From: an uncultured Luminiphilus sp.
GTDB taxonomy: Bacteria > Pseudomonadota > Gammaproteobacteria > Pseudomonadales > Halieaceae
Reading direction: 5' to 3'
NCBI GenBank assembly: GCA_943840615.1
Contig: CALSVI010000008.1
Span: 62,001-126,000, forward strand
DNA: 64,000 bases
This document shows, piece after piece, positions 54,689-61,703 of this stretch (position 1 is its first letter; every line of letters begins with the position of its first letter). The notes beneath the pieces are model-generated. The model was not told the DNA's origin. It did not search any database and saw only the letters and a program-made list of their open reading frames with translations. A program made the position numbers and the translations under genes.

Positions 54689-57439
54689 TTACACCGCAAT
54701 ACAGACCCTGAGGCCCTCTAGCACGGCCTGCGTTTGAGCAAGCGCCGCGCTGCACGCCTCGCGTTGCTCGCTTAACGCAGACAGCTCTTCTTCTCTGACT
54801 GAGGGGTTGACGGACTGAAGGTAACGGAGCCGGCTTAATTCATTATCGTAATGCGCCAGCGCAAGCCTCATGGCTTCTTTACTGCGGTTCTCGATGGTTT
54901 CCTGTGCACGCCGCTCAAGCGCGGGCAACAGCTTTTCCAAAACAGGGCGCAATTTGTTCAGCGCCGCTGCGCTGGTGGCGCTGGGTACTTTTTGCAGGGC
55001 CTCCGCTAAGAATCTAGATGACAGTTTGTCGCCCACTTCTTTTCCAGCCTGTGTGAGGAGCATGCGGAGTGGCTGCTGATCAAGAAACTTTCCTGCCTCG
55101 AGGTACCGTGGTGCCAGACATTCCACTCGGTGCAGTGACTCGAGCAGCAGTGTTCCCGCAGGCACGCCACGATGCTTGAATGTCCCAATGCTGGCCTTGC
55201 CAATGTCGCTGCCGATTAGGGCTGCCATCGACTCCATCACAATGGGATGCTCCCAAGTCAGAAAGGTGACGTCGTCACGCTTCAGCGCGGTAGGTCGATG
55301 ATAAGTGGCGGTGATCCCGGCTTCGTCCAGCCCGGGAAGTTGTCCAGTAGCGAGGTTTTCAGTGGGTCTGACAAGTGATAGCTGTTCATCCAGGTAATCG
55401 AGCTCGATACCCATGCGATCAAACAACAGCTCGGTAAACTCGTGAAGCGTATCCGCCGTCTCTCGAGCTTCCAGTGACGTAATAATATCAGCGCCCACTG
55501 TAGCGTCATGCGAGTGACGCTCCAGCAGCCGATCACGCCCTGTGTCGCTTTCGCTCAGGAGGCTTTCACGACGCTCGCGCGTGCTGTCGAGCAAAGGGCG
55601 AAGTGCTCCTTTGCCTGACAGCACCTCGGCAAGCTGTTCATGGAACTCCGTGAACAACTGATGCCCGACAGAGCAGGTGGCATTAAACGCGTTCAAGCCC
55701 TCATCGAGCCACCGATACAGCGCCTCCTGTGCGGTGCCCGCTAGGCAGGGCACGTGTATATGAATATCGTTGCCTTGGCCAATGCGATCGAGTCGACCGA
55801 TGCGCTGCTCGAGCAGATCGGGGTGGGTCGGCAAATCGAAACAGATGAGGTGCTGCGCAAACTGAAAGTTTCGACCCTCACTGCCGATTTCCGAGCAGAT
55901 TAACGCCTGCGCTCCGCCGGTCTCCTCCGCAAAGTAGGCGGCGGCGCGATCCCGCTCTATCAGGCTGAGATCCTCATGAAAGGCCGCGCAGCGCACACCC
56001 CCCTTTAGATGCAGGAAATGTTCCAACGCAATCGCGGTGGATTTGTGGGCGCAGATCACCAGTGCCTTACTGGGTCGGAGCTGTTTTAACTCATTCTGGA
56101 GCCATTGGACTCTCGGATCTTGTTCAATCCAGAGTGCTTCGGGGTGCAAGAGTTCGGGGTGCAAGCGCGCGGAGTCCTCATGATAGAGCTCAGGCGCATT
56201 CAAGCTGTAGTGTTGGTGGTGGCGTTGGGGGAAGCCCGGGATGCCGCGTCTTGTATTGCGGTAGAGAATTCGACCGGTGCCATATCGATCGAGCATCTGT
56301 TGAATTTGCACTTCGATCGCGGCGGTGGCGTCGATGCCTGGTGGCAGCGTAACGGGCTGTCCCTGCTCGAGTTGCTCAATCACATGCCGCCATTGCGCAA
56401 ACTGGGTGTGCTCCGTCTGAAATGTGTCGAAGTCGCTAAAGCGGGCGGGGTCAATCAACTGCAGGCGATCAAAGTGACTGCGCAAGCCGGCTTGTTCGGG
56501 GGTGGCGGTTAGCAGCAGCAGCCCCCGCGTTTGGGCCGCGAGGTCGTGGATGAACTGCCCAAATCCCGTTCGCGGTTGGCCAATGCCGGTCAAGTGGTGA
56601 GCTTCATCAATGACCACCATGTCCCACTGGATGCCGCAGACGACTTCCTGCAGCAGCGGATCAGTTTCAAGCAAGCTCACGGGGGCAATGATGAGAGGGT
56701 TCTCAGCAAATTCGGTTTCGGCATCGCCGTCTTCGAGTCGGCCAGCATGCAACAGCGAGAAAGCAAGATGAAATCTTCTTTGCATCTCGACCAGCCATTG
56801 GTGTGTCAGCGTCTCAGGCACCAAAATCAGCACCTTGTGTGCTCGCTGTCGATGCAATTGTTGATTCAGAATAAGCCCGGCTTCAATCGTCTTGCCGAGC
56901 CCCACTTCGTCGGCCAGCAGCACGCGTGGCGCAAAACGACCGCCTACACTGGCGGCCACGTAAAGTTGATGAGAGAGTAGGGCGGTGCGCGGTCCAAGCA
57001 GTCCTCGGAGGCCAAAGCCTTCGCCGGAGGCCGTATGCTCCAGGGTCGTATGGCGAAGCCCGAAGTCGCGCGGCTTGCCAAGCTGGTTGTTCAGCAGCCG
57101 CTCTATCGGCGTGCTGAGCTCTATATGAGCGTCGAGCTCACTTTCCACCACGGGGTAGACTTCGCCTTCTGCGTCTTCTGCCTCGTAGGTGGTAACGCCA
57201 TCGCTTTCTTGCGCGGCGATCACCGTCAGCATGTCACCGTTCAATGTGGTCAGTTGATCGCCAGGTTTTAACTGCAGGCGCGTAAGCGGTGCGCGATCCG
57301 TTGCGTATACCCGCTCTTCCTCTACCGCCGGAAAGTGCAGCGTGACCCGCCGTTCATCTACCTGAGTCACGATCCCCAGCCCCAATGTGCTATCGGCGTG
57401 GCTGACCCATCTTTGGCCAGGTAAAAAGAGGTCCGTCAT
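54689..57439 (-). CDS. rapA: RNA polymerase-associated protein RapA (HepA), Swi2/Snf2 ATPase
   Basis: This intact 916-residue protein recycles RNA polymerase after transcription. An N-terminal Tudor-like region starts LFLPGQRWVSHADSTLGLG. Walker A is ADEVGLGKT (175-183), followed by the DEAH box VVIDEAHHLTG, LLLLTATPEQ, the helicase C motif VI (QRIGRLDRIGQGNDI) and the RapA C-terminal domain. Only a four-base gap separates it from the upstream TatD gene, so the two are cotranscribed. It converges on the DUF3604 gene. Confidence 0.97.
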   Translation of the reverse strand: MTDLFLPGQRWVSHADSTLGLGIVTQVDERRVTLHFPAVEEERVYATDRAPLTRLQLKPGDQLTTLNGDMLTVIAAQESDGVTTYEAEDAEGEVYPVVESELDAHIELSTPIERLLNNQLGKPRDFGLRHTTLEHTASGEGFGLRGLLGPRTALLSHQLYVAASVGGRFAPRVLLADEVGLGKTIEAGLILNQQLHRQRAHKVLILVPETLTHQWLVEMQRRFHLAFSLLHAGRLEDGDAETEFAENPLIIAPVSLLETDPLLQEVVCGIQWDMVVIDEAHHLTGIGQPRTGFGQFIHDLAAQTRGLLLLTATPEQAGLRSHFDRLQLIDPARFSDFDTFQTEHTQFAQWRHVIEQLEQGQPVTLPPGIDATAAIEVQIQQMLDRYGTGRILYRNTRRGIPGFPQRHHQHYSLNAPELYHEDSARLHPELLHPEALWIEQDPRVQWLQNELKQLRPSKALVICAHKSTAIALEHFLHLKGGVRCAAFHEDLSLIERDRAAAYFAEETGGAQALICSEIGSEGRNFQFAQHLICFDLPTHPDLLEQRIGRLDRIGQGNDIHIHVPCLAGTAQEALYRWLDEGLNAFNATCSVGHQLFTEFHEQLAEVLSGKGALRPLLDSTRERRESLLSESDTGRDRLLERHSHDATVGADIITSLEARETADTLHEFTELLFDRMGIELDYLDEQLSLVRPTENLATGQLPGLDEAGITATYHRPTALKRDDVTFLTWEHPIVMESMAALIGSDIGKASIGTFKHRGVPAGTLLLESLHRVECLAPRYLEAGKFLDQQPLRMLLTQAGKEVGDKLSSRFLAEALQKVPSATSAAALNKLRPVLEKLLPALERRAQETIENRSKEAMRLALAHYDNELSRLRYLQSVNPSVREEELSALSEQREACSAALAQTQAVLEGLRVCIAV

Positions 57440-57442
57440 CGC

Positions 57443-58246
57443 TTAAAAAAACAGTCGGTAACTGTTATCGCGGACTTGCCCGAGCAGCGCTTCCACTGGC
57501 AGCATTTTGATCTCCGCGAGGGTCTCGGCAATAAATGGCAGATAGCAGGGTGCATTCGGTCGCCCTCTATAGGGTACTGGCGTGAGATAGGGGGCGTCGG
57601 TTTCGAGCAGAATTTGTTCAATGGGCGTGGCCTCGACGACTGCCCTAACGTTATCGGCATTGCGAAAAGTCGTGATGCCGTTGAATCCCAGTAGAAAGCC
57701 TTCTTCTAAACAGTATTCGGCAAGAGAAATGGAGCTGGTAAAGCTGTGAATCACACCGTTACCGCGCAGCGTGTCGCGGTGGTTGGCCAAAATAGCGCGG
57801 GTGTCATCATCTGCCTCTCGTGTGTGGATCACCACGGGAAGCGCGAGTTCGGTGGCCACACTGAGCTGTGCGTCAAACGCTTCGGCCTGAGCGCGCTGAT
57901 CGGCATGCTGATAATAGTAGTCAAGCCCGATCTCACCGATGGCAACAACGCGCTCATCACCTGCGCCTTCTTTTAACCTCTCGGCGACAGCAGCGCTCCA
58001 GCTGTCCGCTTCGTGAGGATGAATGCCCTGTGTGCACCAGATCTGTGAATGACCCGCGGCGATCTCTCGCACGACGTCAAGATTGTCAGTAGACACCGCA
58101 ATAGTGATGATGCGTTCAACTCCAACGGCTTCTGCCGCCGCTAACACCGAGGCGAGATCGTCCTGCTCTAGATAATCCAGATGGCAGTGCGTCTCAACGA
58201 TCGGCGTGTTGAAGCGGGGAATCGGGCGGCGGCTTTTCTGGTTCAT
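57443..58246 (-). CDS. TatD-family hydrolase
   Basis: The product is 267 residues from the ATG at 58246; upstream codons in frame are not family-like. It is a TIM-barrel metal-dependent nuclease: first site IVETHCHLDYL, then GIHPHEADSW, AIGEIGLDYYYQ, PVVIHTREADDD, VIHSFTSS and LETDAPYLTPVPYRG. The residue set is complete. TatD relatives (TatD, YcfH, YjjV) are 3'-5' DNases or phosphoesterases; which subtype this is cannot be decided here. It precedes rapA in the same direction. Confidence 0.92.
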   Translation of the reverse strand: MNQKSRRPIPRFNTPIVETHCHLDYLEQDDLASVLAAAEAVGVERIITIAVSTDNLDVVREIAAGHSQIWCTQGIHPHEADSWSAAVAERLKEGAGDERVVAIGEIGLDYYYQHADQRAQAEAFDAQLSVATELALPVVIHTREADDDTRAILANHRDTLRGNGVIHSFTSSISLAEYCLEEGFLLGFNGITTFRNADNVRAVVEATPIEQILLETDAPYLTPVPYRGRPNAPCYLPFIAETLAEIKMLPVEALLGQVRDNSYRLFF

Positions 58247-58314
58247 GGGAACGTGACAACGCTGGGGCGCGAAGTATGGCACAAATGCCGCTCGGGGAGT
58301 CAGCGCGGTGACGT

Positions 58315-59256
58315 TTATCCGCGGTGGACTATTCGGAATCGCATGGATTGCACGGTATCGATAATTTCCTGCCACAACCACTGATGTATCGGTGAGTGCT
58401 CCGTTCTCCGGTGGGCGATCAGTGAGTACTGCACGCTAAAGGTCATGTCGAGTGGCAACGTCAGGGCAACAATGTCGCGGGTCGCCCCTTCGTTGCGCGC
58501 CAGATAGGCAGGGCAAATCAACAGGTAATCGGTTTCTCTGAGGATTTCAAAGGCGGTCAAAAGGTGTGACGTTTCGAGAATGCCCCTGTCGCTTTCGAAG
58601 AGTCCGCGTGCCAGCACCTGTCCGCCGATCAGCTCCTCTCGATCCGCGACATACAGCGCTACTTGTGGATATTCTCTAATGAGGGTGCGGGTCAGTGTCT
58701 GGGCGACGAGAGGGTGATCCTGCCGCACAAAGATGGCGAGCGGCGAGTCGGCCAGGGGGGAGACTGAATATTCGGGCGGGTATTCTTCGCGTTGGATCTG
58801 AATCGCAAAATCCAGCTCGCCGTTCGCAAGCTGGTCTAGCTGTCTCTCGGCTCGAGTAATGGTCCGCAGCCGCAGCCGAGGTGCGTGGGACTGCAGTCGG
58901 GCTGATAGGGGAGGGAGTAAGGTGAAGCCAACATACTCGGAAATTGCGAGCGATATTTCTCCCCGATAGGCCGCCGGCGTAAACTCCCCGGCATCCAGCA
59001 GTCCGTCTACCTGTCCCAGTATGCTTTTCAGTTCTCCAGCCAGGCTCAATGCCCTTGGCGTAGGTTGTATGCCGCGCTTACTGCGGACAAACAAGGGGTC
59101 GTCAAAGGTGTCACGGAGTCTACCGAGTGTCTTGGACATTGCTGGCTGGGTAATCGAGAGCCTATCGGCGGCTCTTGATACGCTGCCTTCTTCAAGCAAA
59201 ATATGCAGTGCCACCAGTAGGTTAAGGTCAATTCGTGCGAGTCGATTTAGATTCAC
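58315..59256 (-). CDS. LysR-family transcriptional regulator
   Basis: The 313-residue protein has the N-terminal winged helix (GSVSRAADRLSITQPAMSKTL, residues about 24-44) and a LysR substrate-binding domain. The DPLFVRSKRGIQPTPRA linker resembles the NodD/NahR group, whose inducers are often aromatic compounds. Its gene faces an ATTA-N4-TAAT palindrome in the upstream gap. The target genes are not obvious: downstream is tatD-rapA and divergent is a small exported protein. Confidence 0.93.
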   Translation of the reverse strand: MNLNRLARIDLNLLVALHILLEEGSVSRAADRLSITQPAMSKTLGRLRDTFDDPLFVRSKRGIQPTPRALSLAGELKSILGQVDGLLDAGEFTPAAYRGEISLAISEYVGFTLLPPLSARLQSHAPRLRLRTITRAERQLDQLANGELDFAIQIQREEYPPEYSVSPLADSPLAIFVRQDHPLVAQTLTRTLIREYPQVALYVADREELIGGQVLARGLFESDRGILETSHLLTAFEILRETDYLLICPAYLARNEGATRDIVALTLPLDMTFSVQYSLIAHRRTEHSPIHQWLWQEIIDTVQSMRFRIVHRG

Positions 59257-59301
59257 GAGGCGGTCCTATAACGCAGAGGACTGTGTCCAATTAAAAAAAT
59301 A

Positions 59302-59315
59302 CATTAGCAGTAATG
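59302..59315. promoter_or_regulatory. Candidate LysR-type operator
   Basis: CATTA-GCAG-TAATG is an inverted repeat with 5-bp arms, containing ATTA-N4-TAAT, which fits the T-N11-A type of LysR box. It lies 46 bases upstream of the LysR start at 59256, where autoregulation and control of a divergent promoter would be expected. Binding is inferred only. Confidence 0.4.
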
Positions 59316-59410
59316 ATACCTCTCATGCACCATTACGTCAGGTTCTGAATGCAGGTGATTGGGTCTACCCCTTTTAGGCCTAATCCAACCCAGAGTCCGA
59401 TACAGCCTCT

Positions 59411-59441
59411 GCCCGCCTCTCCGAGGCGGGCTTTTTTTTTG
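59411..59441 (+). terminator. Rho-independent terminator with no gene immediately upstream
   Basis: GCCCGCCT and AGGCGGGC form a strong GC stem (8 bp, small CTCCG-type loop), followed directly by about ten T residues on the plus strand. No plus-strand gene ends before it: the LysR gene upstream runs away on the minus strand. It therefore ends either a small RNA or leader transcript made from 59257-59410, or attenuates the gene at 59488. Confidence 0.85.
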
Positions 59442-59487
59442 CGTTATATTCGTAGATCTTCTCTACGCGTTGCCCGGCGGGTATCTC

Positions 59488-60693
59488 TTGAAGCTGCTGT
59501 TTTTTGTTGTCTATTGCTTCGCATGCTGTGCTCAGGCGAGCACGCCGGTGCCATTTGGCATCCCCGTTCAGTTCCGCGACACGGTGACCTCGCCTGATAC
59601 AGCAGGGGCCACCGACGTGTCTCAGTTAGCGACTGTGGACGAGGCAGAGGCAAAGTTGCTGGAGATGGAGCAGACGCTAGGACCTTATCATCCAGATTTG
59701 GCGGCTCAGATGATGCAGGTGGCTCATCTTGCATCCGAGGCGGGGGAGTTTGCGTTAGCCACAGGGTGGTATGACAGAGCCTTGCACAATGCCAGAGTTA
59801 ACAACGGGCTCTATGGCGATCAGCAGCTGCCCATTCTTCGGGGCTTATTGGACCTCTACCTTTTATCGGGAGACAGGGAGGCCTTTGAAGCTCGAGCGGC
59901 CTATCAATTTCGGCTGCTGGGGTCAGGGTTGCCACCGTTTGAGGAGGGCGAGCTTCAGGCGGCCATCGAGTTTTTCGAAGCGTCATTGGATGCCCTGATG
60001 GGCGTGTCCTGGGACGGGCGCAGTCGGGAGCTTTTGAGGCTGCATGAGCGGTTCGAATCGATGGCCGAGGCGGTGTGCGCGGACCCGGCAGTGAACGTCC
60101 GATGGTGCCAGCCGTTCACCTTTAGCCTTGGTCGGTTTTACTACTTGCTTGAATACAAGCTTGAGGTGTTTGTTGATGATCCGCGTTTTGAGCGTACCTT
60201 TTCGGATCCCGACTGGCAGTCGCTCGACCGCGAGCCGCGACTGGATGCGCTGCAGAGGAGATTATTTGGTAAGGGCGAAGAGAGCTTCCAGCGACTGGTC
60301 ACGTTGTCCCCTGACAGTCACGATGCGCTGTCGGCGTTGGCCGATTGGCACTGGTTTTATCGCAAGCGCGACGCGGCAACTGTGTTGTATCGCCGGGCTT
60401 GTCAGTTGGCGCCTGAGCGGTTTGAGAGGGCGAGCCCCTTACCAGAGTACCCTCCGCTGGCTTTCGAGCCGGCGTTCCAAGCGCCACCGGTGCCTATGGT
60501 CGTGAATCTGAGCGTGACTGAACGGGGTCGCCCGACCGATTTGGCGTTTTTCTTACCTCATGCCGCCGGCGGAGCCAGCCCGCCGAGCGCGGTCAGGCGT
60601 GCAATGCGTAATATGGTGTTCAGGCCCGCTTTTGTCTCCTGTGCCGAGATAGTGAGCAGTACCTTGGAGCTGGATCTCGTCTTTTTCGATTGA
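59488..60693 (+). CDS. Exported hypothetical protein with repeat region and TonB-C-like end
   Basis: The frame is open from 59359, but the first 43 codons overlap the terminator hairpin and its T-run, so the likely start is the TTG at 59488. It gives a signal peptide KLLFFVVYCFACCAQAST. The product is about 401 residues. The region around residues 45-160 has a tetratricopeptide-like helical pattern (HPDLAAQMMQVAHLASEAGE, FALATGWYDRALHNARV). The C-terminal 60 residues (VVNLSVTERGRPTDLAFF, then AMRNMVFRPAF) resemble a TonB C-terminal domain without a TonB membrane anchor. The function is unknown. It is convergent with the methyltransferase gene. Confidence 0.7.
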   Translation: MKLLFFVVYCFACCAQASTPVPFGIPVQFRDTVTSPDTAGATDVSQLATVDEAEAKLLEMEQTLGPYHPDLAAQMMQVAHLASEAGEFALATGWYDRALHNARVNNGLYGDQQLPILRGLLDLYLLSGDREAFEARAAYQFRLLGSGLPPFEEGELQAAIEFFEASLDALMGVSWDGRSRELLRLHERFESMAEAVCADPAVNVRWCQPFTFSLGRFYYLLEYKLEVFVDDPRFERTFSDPDWQSLDREPRLDALQRRLFGKGEESFQRLVTLSPDSHDALSALADWHWFYRKRDAATVLYRRACQLAPERFERASPLPEYPPLAFEPAFQAPPVPMVVNLSVTERGRPTDLAFFLPHAAGGASPPSAVRRAMRNMVFRPAFVSCAEIVSSTLELDLVFFD

Positions 60694-61383
60694 TCAGTCG
60701 TTGTGAATCACCAGTAACGCGCCAGTTGCCTTGACCGCACCGGTCAAGCGCCAGTCGAGTACCTCGCCGCCATGTTTTGCGATAGTCCGCTCGGCCATTT
60801 CGTGGAACGTGGGTCGCTCCGGGTCACCAATCACGATGGTCCCGACTCCCGCATCGATGGCTCGATCGATCATTTTTCCTACCGGCTTGACCAGTTCGTC
60901 CCAGAAGCAGATATCGCCACCAAAGAGAATATCGACCTTCTCTAGATCTTTCTTGCGCACCTTTTCAAAGCGTTGTACCCAGCTTTTCGTCGCGACGCCA
61001 TTGAGTTCCGCAACGGCATCGAGGTAGGGAAAAACCGCGGCATCTGCATCCATCGAGATGACTTTTGAATCCCAGTGCTTGGCGCACCAGATGCCGGTAA
61101 TACCCCAGCCACAACCTGCGTCAAGCACTCGTTTACGCCGTTTGGGTGGGTTCTTCTTCAGATAATCAATGATCAGGCAACTCGATTTCCAGAGCTTCGT
61201 TCCGTGAATGCTCGGCTCGTGCCCGGCCCGTTTAACGGCGCGGATACTGCTATGACCGGCATAGGGCATGACGACGCCACGAAAGCGGCGCAGCTGACTG
61301 TCCGAGTGCTTCTTCGAGGCTTTACTGTTCGACTGCTTGGAAGTGTTCTTCGAGGGCTTTGACGAGGACTTTGACGAGGGCAT
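60694..61383 (-). CDS. Class I SAM-dependent methyltransferase (METTL/nnt1-like)
   Basis: The 229-residue protein has a Lys/Ser-rich N-terminal tail of about 30 residues (SSKSSSKPSKNTSKQSNSKA), which is unusual and could bind nucleic acid, followed by a Rossmann methyltransferase domain. Motif I is VLDAGCGWGITG; an acidic end of beta-2 is in SMDADAAVF; motif IV-like is ILFGGDICFWDE. The GGDICFWDE segment resembles methyltransferases that modify protein or nicotinamide. The exact target is unknown. Its stop abuts that of the convergent exported protein. Confidence 0.88.
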   Translation of the reverse strand: MPSSKSSSKPSKNTSKQSNSKASKKHSDSQLRRFRGVVMPYAGHSSIRAVKRAGHEPSIHGTKLWKSSCLIIDYLKKNPPKRRKRVLDAGCGWGITGIWCAKHWDSKVISMDADAAVFPYLDAVAELNGVATKSWVQRFEKVRKKDLEKVDILFGGDICFWDELVKPVGKMIDRAIDAGVGTIVIGDPERPTFHEMAERTIAKHGGEVLDWRLTGAVKATGALLVIHND

Positions 61384-61440
61384 AAGACATCACGCATTCA
61401 GTGGGAGCGCGAGCTTAGCAAACCTGCCATGCTGAGGGTA

Positions 61441-61653
61441 TCAGCGTTTAGTGACTTCTTCCGCCTGCAGGCCTTTTGGGCCCTCTACCAAGCTGAACTC
61501 GACTTCCTCTCCCTCATTCAGGCTGCGATATCCATCACCTTGAATTGCCCTGAAGTGGACGAAAATATCGTCGGGCCTGTCGGCCATCGTAATGAAACCA
61601 AAGCCCTTGGCATTGTTGAACCACTTTACGGTTCCTGTCTGGCGATCTGACAT
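61441..61653 (-). CDS. Cold-shock domain protein
   Basis: The product is 70 residues from the ATG at 61653 ([14 protein letters not shown]); an in-frame Met 15 bases upstream is less likely. It is the five-stranded CSD fold with RNP1 KGFGFITM and RNP2 DIFVHF, binding single-stranded RNA or DNA as a chaperone. The length and sequence match CspA/CspD-like proteins. It lies between valS and the methyltransferase, all on the minus strand with separate gaps. Confidence 0.97.
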   Translation of the reverse strand: MSDRQTGTVKWFNNAKGFGFITMADRPDDIFVHFRAIQGDGYRSLNEGEEVEFSLVEGPKGLQAEEVTKR

Positions 61654-61703
61654 GGCTGACTCCACCACGCTCGAATTATTATCGATGTAGTCTTATCAGG
61701 GCT

